DNA of 36,884 nucleotides, taken from positions 1 through 36,884 of the forward strand of contig UQUT01000017.1 in assembly GCA_900544285.1 (NCBI GenBank). Reading direction: 5' to 3'. Origin of the DNA: an uncultured Eubacterium sp. (lineage in GTDB: Bacteria > Bacillota > Clostridia > Oscillospirales > CAG-272). The notes under the pieces are model-generated. The model saw nothing but the letters and a program-made list of their open reading frames with translations, ran no database searches and had not been told where the DNA came from. The translations under genes were made by a program, and so were the position numbers. Of the stretch, positions 13,346 to 21,780 are shown piece after piece (the first letter of the stretch is position 1; each line of letters starts with the position of its first letter).

Positions 13346-15841
13346 ATGAAAAATCTTCATCTTATATGTAATGCTCATATAGATCCCGTGTGGCTTTGGG
13401 AAATCGAAGAGGGCGTTGCCGAAACGCTTTCGACATATCGCGTTGCCGCAGACTTCTGCGATGATTATGACGGTTTCATCTTCTGTCATAACGAAGCAAT
13501 GCTCTATGAATGGGTCGAAAAAAACGATCCGATTCTGTTCAGCAGAATCGTCCGCCTTGTAAAGGAAGGCAAATGGCACATAATGAGCGGCTGGTATCTC
13601 CAGCCGGACTGCAACATTCCCTGCGGGGAGAGCTTTGTCCGCCAGATACTTGCAGGAAGATATTATTTCCTTGAGAAATTCGGAGTTGAGCCGAGAACGG
13701 CTATAAACTTTGACGCCTTCGGTCATTCACGCGGGCTTGTTCAGATAATGAAAAAGTCGGGTTATGACTCATATATTTTCTGTCGACCCGAGCCCGATAT
13801 GCTCGACCTCCCCTCATCGACCTTCAACTGGGTCGGCTTTGACGGCTCGAAAATCGCATGCTGCCGCGCGTATAACTCATACGAGTCGCACAGAGGAGAA
13901 GCGGACGAAAAAATCAAGGGCTGGATGGAGCTCAACCGCGGAAAAAAGGTCGGAATGGTGCTTTGGGGCATCGGCGACCACGGCGGCGGTCCTTCCAGAA
14001 TAGACCTTCAGAAGATAGAAGAGCTGAAAAAGAGCGAAAAGGAATTCAATCTCATTCATTCGACGCCGGAGGCGTTCTTTGACGAGCTTAAAACGTCCAG
14101 CGAGCCGGTTCCGGATTATGACGGCATAATGAACCCGCGTTATACAGGTTGCTACACAAGCATGATGCGCACGAAGAAAATTCATCGCACGCTTGAAAAC
14201 GAGCTTTATATGACGGAAAAAATGTCTGCTCACGCGCTTATGGCAGGCGTTTCGGACTATCCCTCCGAGGAGATCGAAAAGGCAACAAAGGATCTTTTGC
14301 TCGTCGAATTTCACGATATTCTCCCCGGCTCGGCAATTGAACCCGTCGGCGAATATGCGCAGGCTGTCGCAGGTCACGGACTGACCGAGCTCCGCCCCGA
14401 GAAGATAAAGGCGTTCCTCGCGCTCTGCTCCGACAAGGCAAAGGCGGAGGAGGGCACAATCCCCGTTTTCGTTTACAATCCTCACCCCTACGAGGTCGAC
14501 GAAACCGTCGAAGTAGAATTCCAGCTTCCCGACCAGAACAAAAATCCTGCTCTTTATTCCGTTCCGCACGTGTATTATATGGGCAAGGAAATCCCTTGCC
14601 AGCGCGAACACGAAATATCTAATTTCAACGTTGACTGGCGTATAAAAACCGTATTCTTCGCAAAGCTCCCTGCGGGCACAATGAGCCGTTTTGATATAAA
14701 AATGGAGCTGCGCGAAAATCCTGTGCCGCCGGTTCAGCCCGAAGGCGACGAGCTTGTCTGGAACAACGGAAAAATGAAGGTTGTAATAAATCTTCATACG
14801 GGACTTATCGACAGCTACGAGGCAGACGGCAGGGTCGGTCTCGGAAAGGGATCGTTTGCTCCGCTCGCAATAAAAGATGACGAAAACTCCTGGGCGCACA
14901 AGGAAAAGTCATTCCGCAACATAAAAGGCGAATTTACTTTGATGGACGAAGAAAAAGCCGCCGAATTTTCGGGTATAATAAACGGAAGCAGACCTCATTC
15001 CGTTCGCATAATCGAGGACGGCGCCGTTCGCACGGTTGTCGAAGCGCTCTTCTCCTATCACGATTCATTCCTTGCAAGAAGATATTATCTGCCGAAAAAC
15101 TCCTCCGATTTTACCGTCAGGGACAAGGTATACTGGAACGAGAAGATGACAATGCTCAAGCTCTCTCTCAGAACCGTCGACGGCGATATATTCATCGGTC
15201 AGACGGCATACGGTAGCGAAACGCTTCTGACAAACGGAGACGAAATGGTCAGCCAGAAATGGAACCTCGTATCGGACGGCAATACCGCGCTCACAGTCAT
15301 CAACAGCAGCACATACGGCTCGGACTATAAAGACGGTGAGCTTCGCATAACCTGCCTGCGCTCTCCCGGCTATGCCGCAGGAAAGAGCGACTTCTCCGTC
15401 CGTAAGCCCTATATAATGGAGCAGGATCGTTTCTCTCCCTTTATGGATCAGGGCGAACAAGACTTTACGTTTGCCGTCAAGGTCGGCGACGACGGCGAAA
15501 GAAGGGCGCATATCGAGCGTGAGTCTGCCGCATTTGCGGAGACGCCGATGGCACTTTCCTTCTTCCCGACAGGCTGTGCAAAGGAAAAGGAAAACACTAT
15601 AAAGCCCTTTGCAACGCTCTCCGATGACGTCATCACGCTTGCGGTATTCAAAAAGGCGGAAAGAGGAGATGACTTCATCATCCGTCTCTTCAACCCGACA
15701 GGGGACGCCCGCAAAACCGTTCTCTCGCTCCCCTCAATCGACTTTGAAAAGGAATTCACCCTCACGGCGTACGAGATAAAAACTCTCCGCATAAACCTTT
15801 CGACAAAGGATGTCCGCGAGGTATCTCTCATAGAAAAATAA
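13346..15841 (+). CDS. GH38 alpha-mannosidase
   Basis: 831 residues, normal for bacterial GH38, with no signal peptide, so cytoplasmic. The N-terminal catalytic domain carries the zinc ligands His11 and Asp13 (NAHIDPVW), the predicted nucleophile Asp123 (NFDAFGHS) and a third His in GIGDHGGGPS. The middle helical and C-terminal beta-sandwich domains complete the family fold. It releases mannose from alpha-mannosides, probably from imported N-glycan fragments. The ATG follows a GGAGAAAGGA ribosome site. It heads an operon with a transaldolase-like aldolase (21-base gap to its start) and a LacX-type mutarotase, which suggests processing of the released sugar. No transporter is in the operon. 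Confidence 0.93.
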   Translation: MKNLHLICNAHIDPVWLWEIEEGVAETLSTYRVAADFCDDYDGFIFCHNEAMLYEWVEKNDPILFSRIVRLVKEGKWHIMSGWYLQPDCNIPCGESFVRQILAGRYYFLEKFGVEPRTAINFDAFGHSRGLVQIMKKSGYDSYIFCRPEPDMLDLPSSTFNWVGFDGSKIACCRAYNSYESHRGEADEKIKGWMELNRGKKVGMVLWGIGDHGGGPSRIDLQKIEELKKSEKEFNLIHSTPEAFFDELKTSSEPVPDYDGIMNPRYTGCYTSMMRTKKIHRTLENELYMTEKMSAHALMAGVSDYPSEEIEKATKDLLLVEFHDILPGSAIEPVGEYAQAVAGHGLTELRPEKIKAFLALCSDKAKAEEGTIPVFVYNPHPYEVDETVEVEFQLPDQNKNPALYSVPHVYYMGKEIPCQREHEISNFNVDWRIKTVFFAKLPAGTMSRFDIKMELRENPVPPVQPEGDELVWNNGKMKVVINLHTGLIDSYEADGRVGLGKGSFAPLAIKDDENSWAHKEKSFRNIKGEFTLMDEEKAAEFSGIINGSRPHSVRIIEDGAVRTVVEALFSYHDSFLARRYYLPKNSSDFTVRDKVYWNEKMTMLKLSLRTVDGDIFIGQTAYGSETLLTNGDEMVSQKWNLVSDGNTALTVINSSTYGSDYKDGELRITCLRSPGYAAGKSDFSVRKPYIMEQDRFSPFMDQGEQDFTFAVKVGDDGERRAHIERESAAFAETPMALSFFPTGCAKEKENTIKPFATLSDDVITLAVFKKAERGDDFIIRLFNPTGDARKTVLSLPSIDFEKEFTLTAYEIKTLRINLSTKDVREVSLIEK

Positions 15842-15862
15842 TCACGAAAGGACGTGACGTTC

Positions 15863-16537
15863 TTGAAACTGTTTCTCGACTCTGCCGACCCCGAAAAAAT
15901 AAGGCGCGCGCTTGATTTTTATCCGCTTGACGGCGTGACGACAAACCCGACGATACTATCCCGTCAGAACACGGAGCTTCTCCCACTGCTGAAGGAGCTC
16001 CGCAAAATAACGGAAGGAAAGCTCCTTTTTGTCCAGGTGACGGCTGACAAATCGGACGATATGGTGTGCGAAGCGCAAAAAATCGCAAAGCTTCTCGGCG
16101 GCGACATCTGCATAAAGATTCCCGCAACGGAGGAAGGGCTTCGCGCTATAAAAATTCTTTCGCGTGACGGTATAAGCACAACGGCGACAGCCGTGTATTC
16201 CGTAAGCCAGGCTATACTCGCCGCAGCTGCGGGCGCAGATTACGTCGCGCCATATATGAGCCATATAGATAACCTCTGTCTTGACTCCGCGCAGGTCGCG
16301 GGCGATATGGCAAAGCTCTTCCGCGAGCACTATCCGAGAACAAACGTCCTTGCGGCGAGCTTCCGGGTAGCGGAGCAGATAAATCGCGCTGTTCTTTGCG
16401 GCGTCGGGGCGGTAACTGTCGCTCCCGAAATGTTGCCTGTGATGATTGGCAACCGCGGCACGGAAGCCGAGCTTGAGTCTTTTGAAAAAAACTGGTCGTC
16501 GGTTTACGGAAACAAGTCCGTCGGCGACCTCATATAA
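15863..16537 (+). CDS. transaldolase-family protein (fructose-6-phosphate aldolase/TalC-like)
   Basis: 224 residues, the short transaldolase type. KLFLDSADPEKIRRAL, GVTTNPT, and CIKIPAT with the Schiff-base Lys are the family signatures; GISTTATAVYS and ADYVAPYMSHID follow as usual. Such proteins cleave or transfer dihydroxyacetone units on sugar phosphates. Aldolase versus transaldolase activity cannot be decided here. The TTG at 15863 is chosen because AAAGGA lies ten bases before it and translation then begins MKLFLDSAD as in relatives; a GTG nine bases earlier is too close to the ribosome site. It is the second gene of the GH38 operon, and 12 bases separate it from the mutarotase gene. 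Confidence 0.9.
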   Translation: MKLFLDSADPEKIRRALDFYPLDGVTTNPTILSRQNTELLPLLKELRKITEGKLLFVQVTADKSDDMVCEAQKIAKLLGGDICIKIPATEEGLRAIKILSRDGISTTATAVYSVSQAILAAAAGADYVAPYMSHIDNLCLDSAQVAGDMAKLFREHYPRTNVLAASFRVAEQINRAVLCGVGAVTVAPEMLPVMIGNRGTEAELESFEKNWSSVYGNKSVGDLI

Positions 16538-16549
16538 AAGGAGACCGAT

Positions 16550-17398
16550 ATGCTGAAAATTGAAAACGAACTTCTCACCGCACGCATAAATCCCGTCGGT
16601 GCAGAGTTATCGTCGCTGATAAAAAAGGATACGGAAAGAGAATACATCTGGCAGGCGGAGCCGTCTGTCTGGGGACGTCACGCTCCGTTGCTGTTTCCCG
16701 CGGTCGGCAGAATGAGCGGCGACAGCTTCATCTATGACGGCAAAAAATACTTTATGCAGAAGCACGGTTTTCTCCGCGGCAGCAGTTTTGAGGTCGTTGA
16801 AAAAACCGATAATTCCGCTCTTCTGCGTTTCTCGTCAAACGAAAAAACGCTCATGTCGTTCCCCTTTGAATTTGATTTTGACGCAGAATATTCCCTTTCG
16901 GAAAGCACTCTCGTCCAGCGGCTGACTGTCACAAACAAGGGTGACGGCAATATGTATTTTTCTGTCGGCGCGCACCCCGCCTTCAACATCCGCATAGGTG
17001 ACACGCTCCGCTTTGAAACCCCCGAGCATGCAACCCTCCCCTATCTTGACGGAAACGACACAGTCGGCAATCCGGAAAACAAGCTCATCCTTGACGGCGA
17101 AACGGATATAGTCCTTTCAAAGGAGCTCTTTGAAAACGGCTCACTCGCCCTTGAAGCTCCGGCTTCGACTTATGCTGAGCTTGTCGGCAGTGACGGCGTT
17201 CCGTACCTTCGCGAGACCTTCGGCAAAACGCCGATGCTCTGGCTCTGGGCAAAGCCGGGTGCGGAGTTTGTCTGCATTGAGCCCTGGAGCGGCTCCGACG
17301 AAAGAGTGCCGACAGAAGAACTCGAAAACAAAAAAGGCATTCTCTGTCTTGCTCCGGCTCAAAGCTTCACCCTCCCCGTCTCCATCACAATACTCTGA
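16550..17398 (+). CDS. aldose 1-epimerase family protein (LacX-type)
   Basis: 282 residues with the galactose mutarotase-like beta-sandwich pattern: ARINPVGAELSSLIKK near the start, WGRHAPLLFPAVGRM, KHGFLRGSSFEV, VGAHPAFN with a conserved His, and CIEPWSGSDE near the C-terminus. LacX-type proteins interconvert anomers of aldohexoses or hexose phosphates. GGAG lies eight bases before the ATG. It is the last gene of the GH38 operon, where it probably equilibrates the released sugar. Its stop codon is the first base triplet of a dispersed repeat. Confidence 0.9.
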   Translation: MLKIENELLTARINPVGAELSSLIKKDTEREYIWQAEPSVWGRHAPLLFPAVGRMSGDSFIYDGKKYFMQKHGFLRGSSFEVVEKTDNSALLRFSSNEKTLMSFPFEFDFDAEYSLSESTLVQRLTVTNKGDGNMYFSVGAHPAFNIRIGDTLRFETPEHATLPYLDGNDTVGNPENKLILDGETDIVLSKELFENGSLALEAPASTYAELVGSDGVPYLRETFGKTPMLWLWAKPGAEFVCIEPWSGSDERVPTEELENKKGILCLAPAQSFTLPVSITIL

Positions 17399-17702
17399 CC
17401 GTACTTTTCTTTGAAAAGAAAAGTAGGCAAAAGAAACTTCAATAATCGGTTTGAACAAATTTTATATTCTCATCAAAGGAGTGGTTCCCCGCTCCTTTTT
17501 GATTTCCACTTTGAAAAGAAAAGTGCGCAAGAGAAACTTCAATAATCGGTTTGAACAAATTTTATATTCTCATCAAAGGAGCGGTTTCCCGCTCCTTTTT
17601 GATTTCCACTTTGAAAAGAAAAGCAGGCAAAAGAAACTTCAGCAACCGGTTTGTGCGAAATTTATACTTTCATCAAAGGAGCAGGTATTCCGCTCCTTTT
17701 TA
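17396..17702 (+). repeat. three tandem copies of the ~100-bp terminator repeat
   Basis: Three direct repeats with an exact 100-bp period (GAAAAGAAAAG at 17413, 17513 and 17613). Each has the AAGAAACTTCA core, TTTATA.T(T/C)TCATC, and a terminator hairpin (17475-17500, 17575-17600, 17675-17702) of the AAAGGAG...CTCCTTT type. The first two copies are almost identical; the third is more diverged, which suggests recent duplication. The array begins at the stop codon of the mutarotase gene. It may act as a multiple terminator for the GH38 operon or be a mobile or repetitive element. Confidence 0.92.
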
Positions 17703-17800
17703 TATGTCTCAATTTAGTAAGGCAAAGCCCTCTTCCCATCCCCACATCACCGCAGGCGCAAAAGCTCTGCAAATATATTATACACCGGTATAAAATATAA

Positions 17801-17827
17801 AAACTCCCGCTGCGACGGGAGTTTTTT
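17801..17827. terminator. bidirectional terminator before the dagK gene end
   Basis: AAACTCCCG (17801-17809) pairs with CGGGAGTTT (17816-17824), with T-runs in both directions. It most likely ends the minus-strand plsC-dagK operon. The stretch 17703-17800 shows nothing else. Confidence 0.9.
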
Positions 17828-17843
17828 GATTTTGAGAACATTT

Positions 17844-18698
17844 TTATTTTGCGGAATGAACGGTATAACTCGTAACGCCGACGATCGTCTCGCCGTCAAT
17901 CTGGAGAGCTGTCGGACGGTCAAATTCGACAGTTATGTCGTGCCCGGTAATAACCTCAACCATCTCCGTATGTTTGATATGCTCGCCCTTGAAGATCGAG
18001 GGGAATACCATAAGAGTTTTCAGCTTGGATGCGCCGTAATACAGCACAACGGAAAGCGAGTGTTCTTTATTCAGTCTGTCCTGCGCAGGAGCGATCATCA
18101 TTCCGCCGCCGTAGAAGCGACCGTTCATAGACGGCGCGAGATAAACCTTTTTGAATTCATATGTCTTTCCGTCGACCGTAACCTTCGCATTCACCGGTTT
18201 GAAATGGAAAAGGAGCCCTTTTATCGCGATTGACGTATAGTTCACAGGCTTGTCCGAACGCTCTCTGTGTTTATCGCCCTCCTCGCAACAGTAGCCGTCG
18301 ATACCGTAGCCGATACCGTTTACAAACGGCTGCGTTATTCCGTTGACGGTAACTGTCGGCAGGTCTGTTATGTAAGGATTGAGAATAACAAGACCGTTCT
18401 CCCTCTCTGCGGAATCCTTGACGTCATTATAAAAATCGTTGCCGGAGCCTGCGGGATAATAAAGAATTTTCTTTTCGGGGAGTTTGCCGTAAACGTCACA
18501 CGCAAAGCGGTTTATTGTGCCGTCGCCGCCCGCCAGAACAATTGTATCGTCGCCCGAAGCGGCAATATACGCCGGAATATCGGAGATTTTTGTAACATCC
18601 TCAAACGATATTCCGCCTCCATAGGTTTCTTTCAGCTTTTCAGCCTCTGCTTTGCCGTTTTTGTTATTTGCCAGCGGGTTGTAAAGTACTCGTATCAT
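17844..18698 (-). CDS. diacylglycerol/lipid kinase family protein
   Basis: 284 residues. IRVLYNPLANNKNGK at the start and VLAGGDGTINRF (GGDGT nucleotide-binding loop) followed by PAGSGNDF are signatures of the DagK/YegS lipid kinase catalytic domain; the C-terminal half (VYLAPSMNGRFYGGGMMIAP, LQIDGE) is the beta-sandwich part. It phosphorylates diacylglycerol or a related lipid at the cytoplasmic membrane face. The ATG at 18698 has GGAG nine bases upstream; an ATG 21 bases earlier lies before that ribosome site and is less likely. The start overlaps the end of plsC by 35 bases in another frame, so the two are cotranscribed and functionally linked in phospholipid metabolism. Confidence 0.9.
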   Translation of the reverse strand: MIRVLYNPLANNKNGKAEAEKLKETYGGGISFEDVTKISDIPAYIAASGDDTIVLAGGDGTINRFACDVYGKLPEKKILYYPAGSGNDFYNDVKDSAERENGLVILNPYITDLPTVTVNGITQPFVNGIGYGIDGYCCEEGDKHRERSDKPVNYTSIAIKGLLFHFKPVNAKVTVDGKTYEFKKVYLAPSMNGRFYGGGMMIAPAQDRLNKEHSLSVVLYYGASKLKTLMVFPSIFKGEHIKHTEMVEVITGHDITVEFDRPTALQIDGETIVGVTSYTVHSAK

Positions 18699-19518
18699 TT
18701 TGAGCCTCTCCTTTTTCATTAAGAAAGTCTGAAATTATTTTCTTTGTTTCGGTGCAGACATCTATTGCGCGCCTTCCGTGTATCTGTTCTTTCGGAATTA
18801 CGGAAAGAAAATCGACGTATACGTCCGTGTGACGGTAAAGAAAGTTTTTATGTATCTTTTCCGTCCCGCGCACGGCGCAAACAACGATCGGACAATCCGA
18901 TTTTTCGGCTATCAGATAGCATCCGTGCTTGAAATCGTCCATCTGTATCTGATGAGTTCTGTGTCCCTCCGGGAAAAGCCCGACGGGACAGACGTCATTT
19001 TTTATAAAATCAACGGCTCTGCCGACTGTCGCAAAAGCGTTTTTCGGGTTTTCCCTGTCGATTTCAAGATAACAGCAACGGCGCATAAAACGTCTCGCTA
19101 TCGGTATCTTAAAGTTTGAAGGCTTTGATATGTACGCAATGTTTCTTCCGCCCGCCGCCGCACATTCGACCATATTGTCAAAATTGGAGCGATGGTTTGA
19201 GACGAGAAGATAGCATTCCTTCGGCAGCTTTTCCGCGCCGCTTATGTGCAGGTTGACCCTGAACAGTCTTATAACGCCGTCATAAATTACGGCAAACATT
19301 TTTTCATAAAATTTTGACGGACGGTCATAAACTTTGTTCGGCTTTATGAAAAGGCACGATATAATTATCACCGCCCAGAACAGTATGCATAGGGCAAGAT
19401 ACGTCCCGCAGAACGCCGCCGGAGGAATCCACCAGTCGCCCGCACCGCCGATAAAAGTCACACCGAATATCGCCGCCGAAATAACCGAGATAACTGTGAA
19501 AATTATTCTTGATTTCAT
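18664..19518 (-). CDS. 1-acyl-sn-glycerol-3-phosphate acyltransferase (PlsC-type)
   Basis: 284 residues. Two N-terminal TM helices (about residues 4-24 and 32-56), then the acyltransferase domain with the NHRSNFD catalytic motif (HX4D) and FPEGHRTHQ substrate motif. It transfers an acyl chain to lysophosphatidic acid in membrane lipid synthesis. A much longer in-frame reading to 20058 exists but overlaps the aminotransferase gene antisense and has no meaningful content; the ATG at 19518 follows the promoter, although its ribosome site (AAAGGA) is 14 bases away, longer than usual. The C-terminal tail overlaps the lipid kinase start. Confidence 0.88.
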   Translation of the reverse strand: MKSRIIFTVISVISAAIFGVTFIGGAGDWWIPPAAFCGTYLALCILFWAVIIISCLFIKPNKVYDRPSKFYEKMFAVIYDGVIRLFRVNLHISGAEKLPKECYLLVSNHRSNFDNMVECAAAGGRNIAYISKPSNFKIPIARRFMRRCCYLEIDRENPKNAFATVGRAVDFIKNDVCPVGLFPEGHRTHQIQMDDFKHGCYLIAEKSDCPIVVCAVRGTEKIHKNFLYRHTDVYVDFLSVIPKEQIHGRRAIDVCTETKKIISDFLNEKGEAQNDTSTLQPAGK

Positions 19519-19554
19519 CGTTCTATGGCAATCCTTTCGTATTCGATAAATTAC

Positions 19555-19583
19555 ATTATACAATATAAGTCGCATTTTGTCAA
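19555..19583 (-). promoter_or_regulatory. plsC-dagK promoter
   Basis: Minus strand: consensus -35 TTGACA (19578-19583), 17-bp spacer, -10 TATAAT (19555-19560). Its position supports the short plsC start at 19518. Confidence 0.9.
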
Positions 19584-19681
19584 ATTTTCGCGAAAAAAAG
19601 TTTTTTCCATAACAAAAAAAGTAACAAATTCCGCAAAAATAAATAGGATATAAGTATATCTTATTATGCGAGGCGCAAAAA

Positions 19682-20845
19682 TTGGCCGAAAAAACGAAAC
19701 ATCTCATCAGAACATATAAAAAAATCCCCGTTGAAATCACCTTCGGAAAAGGCAGCCTTGTTTTTGACCCAAACGGAAAAATGTATATCGACCTCGGCGC
19801 GCAGACGGGCGTCAATATTTTCGGAGCATCGGATAATCTCTGGATTTCCGCAGTCGCAGAGCAAGCCGGCAAAATCCCGCATATTTCGAATTCGTATATA
19901 TCCGCGCCGCAAATATCGCTCGCGGAGCTTCTCAGCGGGAAGAGCGGCGCCGAAAGAGTTTTCTTCTCCAACTCCGGCGCGGAAGCAAACGAATGTGCCG
20001 TGAAAGCTGCAAGAAAGTATTCGGCGCAAAAATATACAGGCGAGCGGCACACCGTCATAACGCTGCAAGGCAGCTTTCACGGAAGGACTATTTCCATGCT
20101 CTCCGCAACGGGGCAAGCGGGATTTCATATCGACTTTACCCCTCTGACCCCGGGCTTTGAATACGTCGACCCAGCCCGTCCCGACGAGCTTCTCCGTCTT
20201 TGCGAAACGGGAAAGATCTGCGCCGTGATTATTGAATGTGTCAGAGGCGAGGGCGGCGTTATTCCCCTGCCGGAAGCCTTTGCGCAAGCTGTGGAAAGGG
20301 TCACGACGGAAAATGATATCCTCCTCATCTGCGATGAAATCCAGTGCGGGCTCGGGCGTTGCGGACGGCTATTTGCATATGAAAATTACGGGCTCACCCC
20401 TGATATTGTCACGCTTGCAAAGGGGCTCGGCGGCGGACTTCCCCTCGGCGCGACGCTGTTTTTCGACAAAACCGCCGACGTTTTGCGCGAGGGCGACCAC
20501 GGCTCGACCTTCGGCGGCAACGCCTGTGCATGCGCCGGAGCGGAGACCGTTATCCGTCGACTCACGGAAAGTCTTTTCGCCGAAGTGAGACGAAAATCGG
20601 CGCTTGTTTTCAGTGCGTTCCGGGGCGCAAAGGGCATTAAAAAAGTCCACGGAGAGGGACTGATGATCGGCATTGAGACGGAGCGACCGTCGTATGAAAT
20701 TGCAAAAAAATGCGCCGGAAGGGGCGTACTCGTGACGCTTGCAAAAGGCTGTTTGCGACTTCTTCCCGCATTGAACATTCCCGAAAATCTGCTCATGCGC
20801 GGAGTTGAAATTATAAAAAGCGTCGCGGCGGAAAGTGTCCGATAA
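19682..20845 (+). CDS. argD: class III aminotransferase, acetylornithine aminotransferase-like
   Basis: 387 residues, typical of ArgD. Visible signatures: FSNSGAEANECAVKAARKY, GSFHGRT, the Asp-containing LICDEIQCGLGRCG, and TLAKGLGGGLPLGA with the PLP-binding Lys. The reaction would transfer the amino group between N-acetylornithine and 2-oxoglutarate in arginine synthesis, although related enzymes use ornithine or other omega-amines. TTG at 19682 is the only sensible start, with GAGG eight bases upstream. No other arginine gene is adjacent, so specificity is less sure than the fold. No convincing promoter is visible in the 80 AT-rich bases before it. Confidence 0.85.
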   Translation: MAEKTKHLIRTYKKIPVEITFGKGSLVFDPNGKMYIDLGAQTGVNIFGASDNLWISAVAEQAGKIPHISNSYISAPQISLAELLSGKSGAERVFFSNSGAEANECAVKAARKYSAQKYTGERHTVITLQGSFHGRTISMLSATGQAGFHIDFTPLTPGFEYVDPARPDELLRLCETGKICAVIIECVRGEGGVIPLPEAFAQAVERVTTENDILLICDEIQCGLGRCGRLFAYENYGLTPDIVTLAKGLGGGLPLGATLFFDKTADVLREGDHGSTFGGNACACAGAETVIRRLTESLFAEVRRKSALVFSAFRGAKGIKKVHGEGLMIGIETERPSYEIAKKCAGRGVLVTLAKGCLRLLPALNIPENLLMRGVEIIKSVAAESVR

Positions 20846-20890
20846 AAAAATCAAGGCGGGAGCCGAAATTCAGCTCACGCCTTGATTTTT
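20844..20890. terminator. bidirectional terminator between argD-like gene and udk
   Basis: AAATCAAGGCG-GGAGC pairs with GCTCA-CGCCTTGATTT, long stem with T-runs on both strands, filling the space between two convergent genes. Confidence 0.92.
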
Positions 20891-21505
20891 TCATTCAAGA
20901 TGATGTCTTATACGATTGTATATCATCTCCATCGCGACGAGGTTGTGCCCGCCCTCGGGGACAATTATGTCCGCATATTTTTTGCTCGGCTCGACAAACG
21001 CCTCGTGCATCGGCTTGACTGTCGCCATATACTGCCCGATGACGGATTCAAGCGTTCTCTTTCTCTCGTTTACGTCGCGCACAATTCTGCGGAGAATTCT
21101 TATATCGGCGTCTGTATCGATGTATATCTTAATGTCCATAAGCTCGCGCAGGCTCGGCTCCGCAAGGATGAGAATTCCGTCAATAACAAGGACGGACGTC
21201 GGCTCAATCCGGCGGGTTTCATCGCTTCTGTCGTGTATCATGTAGTCATAAACCGGGCAGTCGACCGCCTCTCCCCTTTTCAGCGCCGCGATATGCTCGG
21301 ACATAAGTTCCGTATCGAATGCGTCAGGACAGTCATAATTCTGCTTTGTTCTTTCTTCATAGGTTTTGTCGTGCTGGGCTTTGTAATAGTCGTCATGACG
21401 GATGAGTGTCACATCCCCCTTGAACTCCTCCTCAATGAGCTTTGCAACGGTGCTCTTCCCGCTTCCGGATCCGCCCGCTATGCCGATGATAAGCATTTTT
21501 TTCAA
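20891..21505 (-). CDS. udk: uridine kinase
   Basis: 204 residues. Walker A GGSGSGKST at residues 11-19, then RHDDYYKAQ, the substrate region YDCPDAFDTEL, PVYDYMIHDR and RRIVRDVNERKR, all characteristic of uridine kinase, which phosphorylates uridine and cytidine in pyrimidine salvage. The TTG at 21505 has GGGAGG nine bases upstream; an ATG nine bases further in would leave an 18-base gap. It is monocistronic, with its own promoter. Confidence 0.95.
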   Translation of the reverse strand: MKKMLIIGIAGGSGSGKSTVAKLIEEEFKGDVTLIRHDDYYKAQHDKTYEERTKQNYDCPDAFDTELMSEHIAALKRGEAVDCPVYDYMIHDRSDETRRIEPTSVLVIDGILILAEPSLRELMDIKIYIDTDADIRILRRIVRDVNERKRTLESVIGQYMATVKPMHEAFVEPSKKYADIIVPEGGHNLVAMEMIYNRIRHHLE

Positions 21506-21547
21506 ATCAAACCGCCTCCCAGCCGCAATTTTTATGTTATTTTTTCA

Positions 21548-21576
21548 AGTATACCATATATTTTCCCCGCCGTCAA
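21548..21576 (-). promoter_or_regulatory. udk promoter
   Basis: Minus strand: -35 TTGACG (21571-21576), 17-bp spacer, -10 TATACT (21548-21553) with TGG upstream. Confidence 0.87.
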
Positions 21577-21619
21577 CGCGATTTTCTACAAAATTTTGCA
21601 GAAATTTCATCGACAAATA

Positions 21620-21648
21620 TTGACAAACATTAGAAATTTTGATACAAT
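21620..21648 (+). promoter_or_regulatory. promoter of the YbjN-like gene
   Basis: -35 TTGACA (21620-21625), 17-bp spacer, -10 TACAAT (21643-21648) preceded by TGA. The start codon is 133 bases downstream, leaving a long leader. Confidence 0.9.
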
Positions 21649-21654
21649 GTACGA

Positions 21655-21747
21655 GCACGTGGGGGGGTAGCTCAAAAATCCGTGTGCAAATTAAATATCG
21701 GTAAGAGACGTGCGCAGATCACAAGCCAACCGCGCAGGCGGTAAGGC
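21655..21747 (+). promoter_or_regulatory. structured 5' leader of the YbjN-like gene
   Basis: GCACGT (21655-21660) pairs with ACGTGC (21708-21713), and could alternatively pair with CGTGTGC near 21681. A second hairpin GCC-A-ACCGC / GCGGT-AA-GGC (21725-21747) has a GCAG loop. A run of seven G at 21661-21667 follows the first arm. Competing pairings like these are typical of cis-regulatory RNAs, but I recognise no known riboswitch core. Confidence 0.45.
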
Positions 21748-21780
21748 GAAACATTTTGAAAAATTAAGGAGACTGCAAAC

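Noticed and set aside
17396..17702. Tandem repeat as a CRISPR array
   Set aside because: The copies are contiguous with no unique spacers, and each contains a terminator hairpin; no cas genes are in the window.
17451..17793. Small plus-strand proteins in the tandem repeat
   Set aside because: They are translations of the 100-bp DNA repeat; the period is not a multiple of three, so the frames shift from copy to copy and no protein is conserved.
19519..20058. N-terminal 180-residue extension of PlsC
   Set aside because: It runs antisense to the aminotransferase gene, crosses the plsC promoter and has no resemblance to acyltransferases; the ATG at 19518 is preceded by a promoter and ribosome site.
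20882..21670. 262-residue open frame opposite udk
   Set aside because: It is the antisense shadow of a clear uridine kinase gene and contains no recognisable domain.
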